A stretch of 64,000 nucleotides of DNA, taken from NCBI GenBank assembly GCA_012656075.1, contig JAAKBF010000041.1, positions 434,001 to 498,000 on the forward strand, written 5' to 3'. The notes beneath the pieces are model-generated. The model saw nothing but the letters and a program-made list of their open reading frames with translations, had not been told where the DNA came from and did no database searches. Both the position numbers and the translations under genes were made by a program. The stretch comes from Phytophthora hibernalis (lineage: Eukaryota; Oomycota; Peronosporomycetes; Peronosporales; Peronosporaceae). This document shows positions 1 to 11,839 of the stretch, piece after piece; the stretch's first letter is position 1; each line of letters starts with the position of its first letter.

Positions 1-1057
1 CCACCTCCAAGTCACTAGCCTCGATCCACTCAATCTCCAAATCGCGGTTGCACTTCATCGTGGCGTGCTTGAGCGCCTTGATGACACTCAGGTACGAGTC
101 CTGCAGGCCCGTGTACTTGCCCACGAGCGCGATCTTGCACACCTGCTCGAACGAGTCGACGCGGTGAGCCATGGCGGACCAGGCCTCGAGGTCGGGCTCG
201 CAGAAGCGGTCCATGAGCTGCAGCTTGGACATGAGGATGCTGGCAGCTCCCTGCTTGGACAGCAGCAGCGGCACGTGGTAGATGTTGCTCACATCGTGCA
301 CCGACAGCACGTGGTTGGCGGGCACCTGACAGAACATGCCGATTTTGGCCTTGGTGCCAGGTTCCAGCTCGGTGCTGCTACGGCAGATGATGACGTCGGG
401 GGTCAGTCCAGCACTACGCAGCTCCTTAATAGCGTGCTGCGTGGGCTTGGTCTTCTGCTCGCCCACTGAGCCCAGCACAGGCACAAGAGACACGTGCACA
501 AGACAAAAGTTCTCGGGTCCCACACGGAACTGGAACTGACGCAGAGCCTCCAGGAACACCATGCTCTCAATGTCGCCGACTGTACCTCCGACTTCAATGA
601 GACACACGTCAGCAGCCTCGTCGTCCACTGCAGCAGCTTCTCCAGCGTGTTGACCGTCCACACCGATCTGAGCCACACGCTCGATCCAGTCCTGGATGGC
701 GTCCGTCACGTGGGGCACCACCTGCACCGTCTTGCCCAGGTAGTCACCACGTCGCTCCTTCTCCAGCACGTGCGTGTACACCTTGCCCGTGGTGATGTTG
801 TGGTCGCGTGTGAGCGTGATGCCCAGGAAGCGCTCGTAGTTGCCCAGGTCCAGGTCGCCTTCTCCGCCGTCGTTGAGCACGAACACCTCTCCGTGCTCAA
901 ATGGGGACATGGTGCCAGCGTCGCAGTTCAGGTACGGGTCGATCTTGATGGACGTGACGCGCAGACCCAGCGACTTGAGCACCACGCCGATGCTGCTGAT
1001 GGTGATGCCCTTGCCCAGGCCGCTCACGGTGCCGCCGGTCACTGCCAGGTACTTCAT
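1..1057 (-). CDS. CTPS: CTP synthase, N-terminal part (runs off the window)
   Basis: Cytosolic enzyme that makes CTP from UTP, ATP and glutamine, the last step of pyrimidine nucleotide synthesis. From the ATG at 1057 the frame is open to the window edge (about 352 residues, no intron). The start MKYLAVTGGTVSGLGKG is the family's amidoligase P-loop, followed by SIKIDPYLNCDAGTMSP and DGGEGDLDLGNYERFL. The UTP/allosteric region LIEVGGTVGDIES and the REL/SAGLTPDVIICRS segment are also present. The C-terminal glutaminase half lies beyond position 1. The family is unmistakable. The gene is partial only because of the window edge. Confidence 0.97.
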   Translation of the reverse strand, partial: MKYLAVTGGTVSGLGKGITISSIGVVLKSLGLRVTSIKIDPYLNCDAGTMSPFEHGEVFVLNDGGEGDLDLGNYERFLGITLTRDHNITTGKVYTHVLEKERRGDYLGKTVQVVPHVTDAIQDWIERVAQIGVDGQHAGEAAAVDDEAADVCLIEVGGTVGDIESMVFLEALRQFQFRVGPENFCLVHVSLVPVLGSVGEQKTKPTQHAIKELRSAGLTPDVIICRSSTELEPGTKAKIGMFCQVPANHVLSVHDVSNIYHVPLLLSKQGAASILMSKLQLMDRFCEPDLEAWSAMAHRVDSFEQVCKIALVGKYTGLQDSYLSVIKALKHATMKCNRDLEIEWIEASDLEV

Positions 1058-1829
1058 GGTGAGATGGTGTTGCTGAACACTGGCTAATGGCCGAATGGCT
1101 GCGCCGCTGACTCGCGAAGAGCTACGGGTTCGGAAGTGGGTCACTGTTTCGGAATTGACTTGGGGTTGTAAGGAAAACGGGTTGATGTGCGAAACCCGCT
1201 TGTATGTGTGAGAGAACGGCCATTTGAATTGGTTGGACGGCTGGAGATGGCGGGAACGGTTGGCGCGCTTATGATTTGAGTTGCTGCCATTGCCACCGAG
1301 ACTTGCAATCGGCTCGCTTGCAGTTTTCTGTTAAGCGGAATCCATGTTACGATGTGAGTGTGGTAATGGGTATTTGCCTACTGCAGCAATCACGAGCGAG
1401 AGCTCCATCGGATCACGTTCATTCGTCTGCTGTCCAAGTATTGCTGATCCCGTTAAAGCAAGTAGAAGCGTAATGCCAATCGATCTGATAGTGCGTTAGT
1501 CCAGAAGGAAGGGCACGACGTGCCCAATAGCAACAACCATACTTCAGTGCCTACGTCATGCTCATTTTGGTGCTTCCATCGGACGTGGTGCTTGGTAGGG
1601 CCATCCATCAATACAAGTTGAAGTTCGATGTTGAAGCAAACTTGTCGAAGCCGTAGCATTGTTGCTATGTCGAGGTGACTACGATTGCCCTGTACGAAAT
1701 TGAAAGTGAGGATACGCTTATCATCATGGCCATACTTGACCTCTCCAGTTGAATCCGATATTGATGCAATTCACGAAAAGACGCCACTCGAAACTCGAAA
1801 CGACTGCATCGATCGTCTTCTGGGTGCCA
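1058..1829. other. Intergenic region between divergent genes
   Basis: About 770 bases between the CTP synthase start (minus) and the B-box gene (plus). Short open frames here show no recognisable domain. It presumably holds both promoters. I see no RNA gene or repeat. Confidence 0.5.
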
Positions 1830-4244
1830 ATGGTAGTGAACGAGGCCGACGAGGCGAAGGCAAGTGCCTCTCTTGCACGACTGCGGTTGTTCCTGTCGTC
1901 GCATTCGCCGAATGGACCAGGCGAGGCTGCTCGGCCTGCATCACCGGAGCGTCCAGCGAACGACTTTCAAAAAGATGGCAACGACACTACATCTGCAGCA
2001 GCACTGCCAGGCGAGCATTCTGGATGGGGTGCTGAAGCTGGATCATATCCCGATGTTCTAGTGGACGACGAAGAAGACGAAGTTGGCCAGACAACTATTC
2101 CTGCTGCAGGAGCTGTGGCAAGTGTGACGCCGATGAGCCAGTCTTCCAAGGAATTTGCACGCGTGAGGTACTTGCTGCAGTGCTCGTTGCCAGGATATCG
2201 AGTGCACGAAGGCGTTGTCATTTGGGATATGCGCAACCCGTCTCTAGTGGCGCAGTATGAACAGCACACAGCAGGGTTGCTCGAGCTCGAGTCGTGGGTC
2301 GCCGTAAACGACCTTGGCGCTGACATGGGTGTCGTCCACAGCTACGGCTTTACATCGCTCGATGCCAATCAAACGGGGATGAAGTTCACTACAGGAAACC
2401 TTCAGCTCAGTGCTCCCTCCTCCTGAACCTCCAGCGGAGGCAAAGAAGACATCAAGCACGCGACAGCTTGTGCTCTGTAAGATCGCGGTTGGGCGATCTC
2501 TAGTTATTCGCGACGAGGAAGAGGCCAAAGCACGTCTTCCACCTGGTTATCATAGCTACTATATGCACCGTGATCAAGACGCCGGCTCGAATGAGCAGGA
2601 TCAGAGTCACGATCTCCAGTCTGCACTGCTGGATCGTGGCTACTATCACGAGTACATCCTGAACAACACACTTCAGGTCTTACCCCAGTACCTCGTGCGG
2701 TTCACCTTCTCTGCGGCAGATGCACATGGTCCTGCAGTGGGGTCTTGTGCACTATGTGAGCAGCACCCCGCTGTTGTTGTCTGTCGTAATTGCGAGGCAC
2801 AGATTTGTGCTCATTGCGATCAAGAAGTCCACTCGGCGAACAAGTTGGTGCGTCGGCACAAGCGTACACCACTTCGTAGTAAATCAAATGCGTTAGCTAG
2901 CGAAGGCGCTCGACGCGGCAGACGTCGAAGCTCGACGCCATCTCTTGCTGCTGCCATTGCGGAAGTTGGCGTGGAAAATCTCTCGAATCCGCCCTTGTCA
3001 CCAAGCAGCGCGGAGCTGGCGGAAGCTCAGATCAACAAGATCGTCGCAAAGCAAATGGAAGAAGGTCTCCTGACTGACGATTCCCAGACGCCTACGTGCC
3101 GCAGTCACCGTGGCAAGAAAGTGGAGTTTTATTGCCCTGTGTGCCAGGTACCGGTGTGCGTGAGCTGCAAAATGGTCGGAGACCACTCGATTGGAGACAA
3201 AGGTTCACATCGTCTGCTGACTGTTGCAGATGCGTACGAGAGCTGTCTACGGGAGTCACTGCGTCCTGATCCACTGATCACATCCCGCAAGACTGTGATC
3301 GAGAATAAACTGCAGTTCCTGACCAGGGTTCAGCGAGCCGTGCAAGACAACAAGGCGCAGGTTGCAGCCGCCATCAAGGAGCAGTGCGCACGTGCTCTCC
3401 GCAGTCTGGATGAAGCGGTATCCGTTAAAACGCGAGTGTTGTCCGGCGAAGCGCTCGAGTTCGAACGACAATTACAGCAAATCGACTGGGTGGACGAAAG
3501 CCTGGAGGATCACCGAACATTGTTACCAGCCGTGGAGTTCCTCTCTGCTTGGAGCCAACACAAGCTTCTTCGTGCGGAGCAGCGCGACTTCCCACCGTTT
3601 GCGCACGGGTCGAATAACAGTGCTGAGCAGGTTAAAGCAGATCTACAGCTTGCAGGTGAACTTCGCGTCATGTCTGCAGAGCAGCTAGCCACTCCACACC
3701 ACCGCATTTCATTCCCGCCGGGAGATGCCGACCCTGCTACGGACGAAGGCGACACCTCAAATCAAGGAGGCCACCCGGACGGCTCACAAGTAGAATTTAA
3801 AGCTGCCGCTCTGTTGGCTCAGCATCGCCGACCCGGTGAGAATGAGCTCCGCAAGCGCTTGCTCAGTATGAAACCCTCTCTGCCAACGGAGTCGAACGTG
3901 GGTATCTTCATGGCGTCCCGGCGCGTTGTGTCTCGAAATGTCAGCAACTCCTGGACGAAATCCGTCACGATATGCTGGTCCAGAACAGCGCCAAGAAGAC
4001 CTTCAGTACTGCTGTGTCACCTCGCGGTGCTGGGTCTCCTCGCTCTCGTTTTGGCATCCCCCTCGTGGGGCTAACAAATCGAATGGCCGACTCCACAGCC
4101 ACGTTGCGGGCGTTCTCGGTGCATTCAAACGCCAAGAAAACTTCCGACGACGGCAATGAGCTGCGCTCTCCTGGTCAACGCCAACGCCGCGGCACCAGCG
4201 CGTGGTCGACGCTACTGCGCCACGAAATGGGACTCACAGACTAA
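1830..4244 (+). CDS. PARP-like domain plus two B-box zinc fingers (TRIM-like, no RING)
   Basis: About 800 residues. An N-terminal low-complexity acidic region is followed, at residues roughly 105-295, by a region resembling the PARP catalytic fold: a GF...GMKF block, then QLVLCKIAVGRS, LPPGYHSYYM and HEYILNNTLQVLPQYLVRF. The last is very close to the PARP strand that carries the catalytic Glu. B-box 1 follows at about residue 305 (CALC...CRNC...CAHC) and B-box 2 at about 420 (CRSH...CPVC...CVSC...H), then a helical region. The frame shifts by one base near 2395 (GGAAACC) and again in 3898-3944. The second break is fixed either by one C in the CCC run at 3917-3919 or by a 47-nt GT-AG phase 0 intron. 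The start is uncertain: ATG 1830 is preferred because residues before it look non-coding, and ATG 1749 is an in-frame alternative. The role is unknown; B-boxes suggest protein-protein contacts. Confidence 0.72.
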
Positions 4245-4576
4245 AAAAGAGAGCCAGCACTCGAAAGATACTTTTTCCGGCTCTTTCGTGCGGTGCCGTA
4301 GAACCCAAATTAAAACTAAAACCCACACAAAGTACGAGTTGGGCTCCTGTCACATCTCTAATTGGGTCGTCGTTTCAGAAAATAGGGGAGCCACAAGACG
4401 TTGAGGAAAACTGCCACGTGCGCTCTGCTCTCCCATCCGCGCCCCTCTTCCTCGCACTGTGTGGTTTGTAGCACTAACCAGCACCCATCCATCACGTAGA
4501 CCAGTTCAATAGGGACACCCTCAGCTTCCCACCACCGCTTACAACGCAGAATTGACTTCAGGAGGCTCAACGCAAG
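4245..4576. other. Intergenic region upstream of first aspartyl protease
   Basis: About 330 bases with no supported gene. It probably holds the terminator of the B-box gene and the promoter of the protease. Confidence 0.4.
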
Positions 4577-6831
4577 ATGGTGCACGTGTACGCTGGCTTC
4601 CCGGCGCTTCTAGCGGCCAGTTCGACACTCATAGCGCTGTCAGAGGCTGTGCAATCCGCTGGTATGACGATGGAGCTGCACCGCCTGCCGCAGCACGAGA
4701 TTCACCCGAGAGATACGCCAGACGTCTGAATATCGAAGAAGACGCTCCGGAACTCGTACCGCTGCACTTGGGACTTGGGTACGTTGCTCCTGCTCTGTGT
4801 AGCATTGCTACAGTGATGGCGAGGGACTAATGAGGTCGTGTGCTTGATGTAGAACGCACTACACTTGGGTTTATGCTGGTACTCCGCCCCAAAGAGCGTC
4901 GGTGATTGCAGACACAGGCAGTGGACTCATGGCCTTCCCATGCTCGGGGTGTGACGGATGTGGCAGCCACACGGACCAACCTTTCGCAGCCGACAACTCG
5001 TCCACGTTGGTGCATGTGACGTGCTCGCAGCAGTCGTTCTTTCAGTGTAAAGAGTGCAAGCAGACGTCGGACACGTGCGGCATCTCGCAGTCGTACATGG
5101 AGGGAAGCAGCTGGAAGGCCTCCGTGGTCGAAGATGTCGTGTACCTGGGAGGAGAAACGAGCTTCCAGGACGAGGAGATGCGCAACCGATACGGCACGCA
5201 CTTTCAATTTGGATGTCAGAGCTCGGAAACGGGGCTGTTCGTCACGCAAGTGGCGGATGGCATCATGGGGCTGTCCAATGCGGACAACCACATTGTGGCG
5301 AAACTCCACCGCGAGAACAAAATCCCCAGCAACCTGTTTTCACTCTGCTTTACTGAACAAGGTGGTACTATGTCGGTTGGACAAGCGAACACAATTGCAC
5401 ACCGAGGCGAAATTTCTTACGCAAAAGTAATCTCCGACCGATCTGCCAGGTACGAATGACTTGCTTGCTCCGTTGAGGATTTTTGATTGAGGCTAATGGT
5501 TTACTTATGCTCTGATGTCTGCTGCAGTCATTTCTACAATGTTCACATGAAGGATATTCGCATCGGAGGAAAGTCTATTAACGCCAAGGAAGAAGCATAC
5601 ACACGAGGCCACTATATTGTGGACAGCGGCACAACCGATTCGTACCTCCCCGCTTATTGAAGACCGAGTTTCTGCAGGTGTTTAAGGAAGTCACGGGACG
5701 TGATTACCAAGTCGGCACATCGTGCCATGGTTTCACAAACGAAGACTTGACGTCGCTGCCCACGATCCAACTTGTGATGGAAGCGTATGGAGATGAGAAC
5801 GCTGAAGTGGTTCTGGATGTGCCGCCTGAGCAGTATCTCCTCAACACAAACGGTGGTTTCTGTGGAAGTATTTACCTCTCAGAGAACTCTGGTGGTGTCA
5901 TTGGCGCCAATCTCATGATGAACCGTGATGTGATTTTTGATCTTGGCAACCAGCGAGTGGGCTTTGTGGATGCAGACTGTGCCTACGAAGGCAATTCATC
6001 GACTACATCCTCTCCGTCCACCAACAACGCTTCAACAAGTAACACCGAGGGTGAAGCGAACAAACTTGTTCCTGTTGCTACCAATGCTGCAGCGGTTCCT
6101 TTAGCTACGGCAGCAACGGTAGTATCGTCCCCGAAGCCCACTTCCGCTGCAGCAACTTCGGAACCAACTGCTACGGCTGCATCAATACCGGCAGCTACAT
6201 CGAAGTTTACCCAGGGGCCTACGTCCGTCGCAGCTACTTCGGAACCAATTGCTACACCAGTAGCAACATCAGAGTTGACCCCAGAGCCCACATCCGTCGT
6301 ATCTATCTCGAAACCAATTGCTACGGCTGCTGCGACACCGGAAGCGACGATAGCAAATATCTCCACTCTGGACCTTGCTTCTAGTACGGCGGATTTGAAT
6401 ATTCAGCCATTGGCAGAGGGGAAACGACAAAAACGCAGTCGTCGTCCTCAAGTGATGTCACAGACTCGAAGGCAAAGGAAAAATCATCAGGTGGCACTCA
6501 CCCGTTGGTGCTCACGATCGTGGGCTCCGTTCTGGTGGTTGGTTTTCTGGTGATGATGCTGATCTCGGTCAGCAGGCGGAGACAGAAGACCGGCAAGGAT
6601 CAGCTCTGGAGCCGCGTCAAAGGCAGCGAGGAGGATGAGGACGACGACGACGAGGAAGAGTTCGGGATGGTTCGCAATGACAAGGAGAGCTCCGCGAAGC
6701 ACCAGCGGCTTCCCGCAGATGATGAGGAAGACGATGATCAAAGCAGCAGCGATGAGGAGGACGAGGTCTTCGACCGCAAATCACTGCAAGAGGAGTCGAA
6801 AGTCGACAACCGCACGCTGGAGCGGCTTTGA
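4577..6831 (+). CDS. Plasmepsin V/ASP5-type membrane aspartyl protease, copy 1
   Basis: Secretory-pathway aspartyl endopeptidase anchored by one C-terminal membrane helix. Visible in order: N-terminal signal peptide; first catalytic motif VIADTGSGLMAFPC; a Cys-rich insert right after it (CSGCDGCGSH, later C-x2-C and SYMEGS); second catalytic motif YIVDSGTTDSYLP; a Ser/Thr/Ala-rich stalk (about residues 440-600); membrane segment LVLTIVGSVLVVGFLVMMLI; and a very acidic cytosolic tail. The Cys-rich insert after the first DTG is the hallmark of plasmepsin V and Toxoplasma ASP5. Introns: 4779-4852 (gtacgt...tgtag) and about 5451-5526. Three frame breaks are each repaired by one base in a homopolymer: CCC 4705-4707, CCCC 5648-5651 and GGGG 6418-6421. 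It may be intact in the organism or a pseudogene. A second copy lies at 13981-16156. Confidence 0.85.
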
Positions 6832-7437
6832 GTAACACAGACCAAAACCTCTATTTCACGGATGCCCAGTAAATAAACATGCCAGAGACAGCATCGATGA
6901 TGCCTGCTGGGTGGCTGCTAGACGATGTAGGAATCGTGGACTCGAGCTCCCGATCAAACGCCAGTGCATTAATTAGCGTTGAATGTCCGAACACCAGCAT
7001 TTAAGTTTGCAAACAACGAGTTCAATTGGCTCTAGGTGCTGAAGTTCCAAGGAAATTCGTCTACAGGTTGAAGATGATCCACCTTCGTGGATTTGTAGAA
7101 TGCATTCCTTCGGCCTCTATTAATATCAAAGGACAAGTATTGAAAACGTTAGTTGCATTGGCTGGGTTTCTCATTATTGTCTGGACAATGAGAGACCCCG
7201 CTCCGACAGGGCCGGCAACCGCGGTGGTTATAGATATTGCTGCTTTATGTAGGGTCGACTACTGGAGCAGTCTCCTGACCTTTCACGTCAAAGATTTGTC
7301 GCCTGTTGGTTTGGGTCGCTGCAGAGCAGGTATGCTTCGGTCCGTTGCCAATGGCATTTGTGCTCGCAGCAACAGAAGAAGAATCGCATCACTACTTGAA
7401 CACGAAAAGATTTGTTCACCCACTCGCAGGTCTCGGA
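6832..7437. other. Intergenic region
   Basis: About 600 bases. Open frames such as the one from 7026 show no domain and lack the coding look of the neighbours. No RNA gene or repeat was seen. Confidence 0.4.
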
Positions 7438-9091
7438 ATGAGGCGATACATTGGCTTGGTGGTGGCAGCGGCACTGCTGGTCGTGGAGGCCTCGGCAACG
7501 GTCAATTTTGTCACCGACGTTGAGACTTACGAAGGTGACCATGGCAAGGCAGATGCAAAGCATCACGAAGACACGAGAAGGCAGCTTCGAGCGGCCACTC
7601 AAACTACGATGGTCAGTCCCAAGGTAGGTGAAAGGGATGTAGTACTTGATGCTGACATCCCTTCGAGAAACCAGGCTTCCGCGCATACAAAGCCCAACAG
7701 GAAGCTACCAGTACGAAGGTCCACGTTTGGAAAGCAGCTACAAGGTCAAGAGACAGATAAAGTTACTGAAGGTGGCGTCGAGATCGAATCGGTTGGTCAG
7801 TCCGAGGGTGAGTTTGTGCGGTGGAATCAAAACGACTGTCACCCTTGTGAAGTACCGACCCTACCACTAACACTTGCTCCGGTTTACCCTCATGACTATG
7901 AAGAGATCCTGCCAGTAGTGACCGAAGTATACACTCCCTGGGAAGACCTTCAAGCTAGCGTGGAGACATATCCTTCGACATACAGCGATGAGCATCAGGA
8001 GAAGAAGGAAGAGAAAGACAAGGAGAAGATCGGACTCTACTGTACGAAAATCACTGACGAGGACGGAGACTGGTACGATTGTGACCAAGAATCTGAGGAG
8101 TTTAGAGACGCCACAGCTGAAGGTGACACCAGCAATCAAGAAGCTGCAAGGCCTGGAGGTGAAGCGGGTGCTGCAACGGATGAAGGTGGGACCGCTGAGG
8201 AGCCTGGGGCGCCAGAAGGTGATGCGGGTACTGCAACGGATGAAGGTGAGACTGCTGAGGAGCCCGAGACGCCAGAAGGTGAGACTACCGAGACGAAAAC
8301 TGATACAGGAGAGGATGAGACCTCCACAACAAACGTTGCGCAGACAGGAGACCCCACACCAGGTCCAACGCAGACAAGTGATCCTACACCAGGTCCAACG
8401 CAACCAGGTGAGCCCACTTCATCTCCAATGCAACCAACTGAGCCCACGTCTGCCTCAACGCCCGGTGAAACCTCATCAACCTCAACGCAGCCAGGTGAGC
8501 TTACCACTGCTCCAACGAAACCGGATCCGACGCCAGCAACAACCACGACGACGGATTCAGATATTTCGACAGGAACAAACGGTGAACCTACTCCTGAGCC
8601 GACACCAGCCAGCACCACAACGACGAATTCAGATACGTCAAGCGGGGAACAACAGGAGGAACTATAACATCAGGAGCGACGACTACCGGGGGACTACTAC
8701 GACCGGAGAAACTACGACGTCTGGAGGGACAATGACGACCGGAGGAACAGCAACTACTGACACTACGACGACCGGTGGTACAACGACTGGGGCGACTACA
8801 GGAGATACGACAACCACCAACACTGGTACGTCCGACACCGCCGTACCCGACAACACCGCCAATACTTCCGGGACCTCTACCTCCGTTACTGATACCACCA
8901 CGACTAGCGGAGGCAGGTCTGCTCTGGGTGCAGGCGGGATCGCAGGGATCATCATTGGATGCGGTGTGTTCGTGGCTATTGTTGTCGGAGCAGTGCTTTT
9001 CAGACAGAAGTCGCTCGCTCGCCAGCGTGAGGAGAATCTGTTCGCCGACATCGGCGGTGGTGGCTTGGAGACGGACTACGCAGCCATGTGA
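7438..9091 (+). CDS. Secreted mucin-like type I membrane protein with RxLR-like motif
   Basis: ATG 7438 starts a signal peptide (MRRYIGLVVAAALLVVEASA). An RxLR-type motif RQLR lies at residues 48-51, in the window where oomycete effectors carry it, but no clear EER follows. Then come an acidic region with three Cys, a Glu/Thr/Gly repeat region (EGDTSN, AATDEGGTAEEP, TDEGETAEEP), a Thr/Pro mucin region (PTPGPTQ repeats), a GGT/TTT-rich stalk, the membrane helix GIAGIIIGCGVFVAIVVGAV and a short tail. The frame breaks twice, at GGGG 8644-8647 and GGGGG 8688-8692. One extra G at each joins the Thr/Pro region to the GGT stalk and membrane helix. An upstream in-frame extension to 7306 has no ATG and was not used. 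The protein is probably a heavily O-glycosylated surface protein; no known effector is recognised. Confidence 0.7.
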
Positions 9092-9599
9092 GTCAGATCT
9101 AAGAGAGAGAAGCAGGGAGTCTTTCTCACGACGAGCAATGGAGGAAAAACGAGGGCTTCGTGTAGGCTGAGATAGCATTTTTTACGATAGTGGTGCGAGA
9201 AGAAATGGAATATCCGCGTCTTTCCTACAGAAGGATGTCCATCGCGTTCGCTATTTCATCTAACTACTCGTGGGCGGAATTCAGGCTGATAAATACTGCG
9301 AGGTTATGTTAGCAGCATTGTCAGTTTTCAGAATATCGATCAGTGGCGAAATAGATCAACACGCCCCGATACAATTTAACTACTACATAATATTGTTTGT
9401 GTCATCCCTCGCAAGTCGACCAAGGGCAGTCGCTAGAAACGGGGTCAGTTGTGAAATGGTTTCTCGAATTCGTGCCGGTAACACAAATCAAACCATATTT
9501 GGGTTTTCTCTTCGGATCCAATTCGATTTTAAGCGAATCCTCTATCCAAACCAGTTCAAAATTGTTATTAAATGCCCCTACAGATCAATCGAACGACGC
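9092..9599. other. Intergenic region
   Basis: About 500 bases after the mucin-like gene with no supported feature. Confidence 0.35.
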
Positions 9600-10007
9600 T
9601 GAGTCCACTTATTTGAATGCCATGGCATCGCTGCTGGAAGGTGCTCTTCGTGTCAAGGCAATATGCTCATTTCGCAGGTATGATGAAGGCGATCGAATCA
9701 TCTTGGTCGGAACTACTGCAAGTCTTAAGTGGTTCCTTTCCGATGGAAGGCTTTTGTTGCAAGACTACATTTGGATCATAATTTTGGAATCATCGGCAAA
9801 TCCGCTGCATGCTCGTGCGAACACATTACTGTATCAGTTTCGAATGGCATCGACTTTATCTGGAAACGGTGCTCGCGCTCAGCAAATGGTGTACAATTCA
9901 ATCAAATGCGCAGCTTCTACCAGTGGATGCAGGATAACCTGTTGAGTGGTCTTGAAAGTAGAAGCACTATACCAAATGCAACATACGAATGTGCACAGAC
10001 CTTTTGA
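9600..10007 (+). pseudogene. Relic of the coiled-coil family gene at 10443-11621
   Basis: The translated stretch STYLNAMASLLEG...RRYDEGDRIILVGTT parallels the last exon of the downstream gene (SVASLHEG...RMYVEGTRTILVGKT). The match continues through the GRLLLQD / EGLLFEDQSW block and the AQQMVYNSIK / AQKMVFDAIG helix. It has no start, no coherent upstream exons, and diverges before a stop. A partial tandem duplicate that has decayed is the simplest reading. Confidence 0.55.
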
Positions 10008-10442
10008 TATGGGGCCACGGCGGCATAGGTTGTGTAATGAAGTAGATGCTACGTAGAATTTTGAAGCGTAACAGAATAAAGAACACAGCCATGGTCTCGC
10101 GGAATAAATGGGCATAGTCCATAAAGACCATGGCTCGATTTTCGTTTAAAATGTTGCATAATAAGTGTAAATGCAGCACACGTGCAGCATCTTCTCTCAA
10201 TCCATTTTTTCCCCCAGTCAACTTACCAGCGCAACAAATCGGCATGAGGGCAAGTCAACATGCGGAGTGCATAATCTTTGTCGATGCACTTGATCAATCT
10301 GCATAATCAGCAGCCACACTGCTCTACCGCACAGGTCGACGCGACCGTCACACTTGACTAAGTTCTGAACGAGTCCTGGAAACCGAGACAACCAGATTAT
10401 GACCATCGCAACACCCACCAAGGATCAGTGCAACCGGATTGA

Positions 10443-11621
10443 ACGTACCGTTCCGTATTCAACCGATCTGCTACGTCGCAAAGGGCGGAGATACGGAGAC
10501 TGCGAAGCGAGGAGAAGAAACTACGAGTTAAGCTGGCTGAGATGCAATCTGCACGTCAAGAGCACGTGAAAATGCAGCAGCACTGGCGACTCACCCTGGA
10601 ACGATGCATCAGTGGCGAAGTCGCGCTGTCCTCGAAAACGAGAAACGAGTACGCGCCGAGCGTATCAATCGAGAATTCAAAGAAATTCTAGAACCGCAGA
10701 TGAAAATTCGCTCTGCCATTTGCAAGACGTTGGAGAAGACTGGCCTGCTCGAGGTACGTGTCTAATTATTTCAGATTGTTTTCGCTGGTGTTTGACCCTA
10801 AAAGTACTGATTTGAGGTTCTTTATGCACAGGGAATGAACTTTGTGCTTGGACTCCATCCGCTGATTGATAAACCTCTCCAAAACACCAACTTCAGCGAT
10901 GCCGTGTTGGCTGAACTGACTAAAAGTTTGGAAAGCCTTCGTGGAGAGACGGACGTGGTGATTCCTGTTGTCGATACTAGCGTGACCATCAGTTTTCGCT
11001 CCCAACGCTCAAGCAAGGGAGCTGTCGGAGTTTGCATGGAGACACGATCCATCACACCTATGACTTGCACAGTTCATGAGGCTGGGGGTATTATCTGGCA
11101 CTATATCGCCAAGACCAACAAGAACGCCAAACAGTTCTTCGGAAATGTAAGTTGGATGTTAGAACTCGGGATTGGGATCGAGAAGAGAAACTTACTCGAT
11201 ATATTGCTCGGTGTGCCAGGTTAGCAAGAAGAATCCAACTTTGTGTGATGTAAACAGCGTGGCGTCACTACACGAAGGCCCTACAAGCGTACATGCCGTG
11301 AACGCCTTTCGGATGTACGTTGAAGGCACCCGAACTATCTTGGTTGGTAAAACCAAGTGGCTTCTTCCCAACGAAGGGCTTTTGTTTGAAGACCAGAGCT
11401 GGACTGTGATCTCGCCGTCTCTAAATGATCCTACGGGAGTCTGTGTGAGTCGAAACTACTACAGAATAGAAGCAAAAACGCTGGCTTCTACCTCCACAAT
11501 ACTGACAGCAGAAATTGAAGCGCAGAAAATGGTTTTCGACGCAATCGGGGAGAAAATGCGAATTGTGAACCAGTCAATGCAGGACATGTTCCTCAATAGC
11601 AACGACTTGGGCAGGCTTTAG
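10443..11621 (+). CDS. Coiled-coil protein of an expanded oomycete family, 5' end unclear
   Basis: N-terminal charged coiled coil (AEIRRLRSEEKKLRVKLAEM, then RAVLENEKRVRAERINREFK) followed by a C-terminal domain of about 220 residues (GMNFVLGLHP..., TSVTISFRSQ..., HEAGGIIWHYI..., RTILVGKTKWLLPNEGLLFE). This layout resembles the large oomycete set often labelled 'M96 mating-specific family', but I give that label only weakly. Introns 10754-10831 (gtacgt...cacag) and 11147-11219 (gtaagt...ccag) keep the frame. There is one frame break near 10605, between the two coiled-coil parts. No ATG precedes the coiled coil after an in-frame stop near 10438; the first in-frame ATG is 10542, so the 5' end is either broken or on an unseen exon. 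Its paralogue relic lies just upstream. Confidence 0.5.
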
Positions 11622-11839
11622 AATATCGTAAGAGAAGAACAAGAACAAAATGGTCTCACGCACCCTATAATATAAGCATCTTCGAAATTCCCAAGATTCC
11701 TTCTGTGCTTACTGATGAGCACTCATTACTGGCAGTCTTTACAGCCAATCAGCTGTCGGCGATTGCAGTCCCGTTGCACCTTATGTGCTACATGTGACTG
11801 ACAGATTCAGTGAGAAACAGACAGTGTACCACAACATTC

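Noticed and set aside
65..1087. Plus-strand frames within the CTP synthase region
   Set aside because: Antisense to a well-conserved enzyme and without any domain.
3898..3944. A 47-nt intron in the B-box gene
   Set aside because: Borders are GT-AG and the frame fits, but no branch-point-like motif is visible. One missing C in the CCC run explains the break in the same way as elsewhere. Kept only as an alternative.
7306..7437. N-terminal extension of the mucin-like protein upstream of 7438
   Set aside because: No ATG start and no signal peptide. The ATG at 7438 begins a clear signal peptide.
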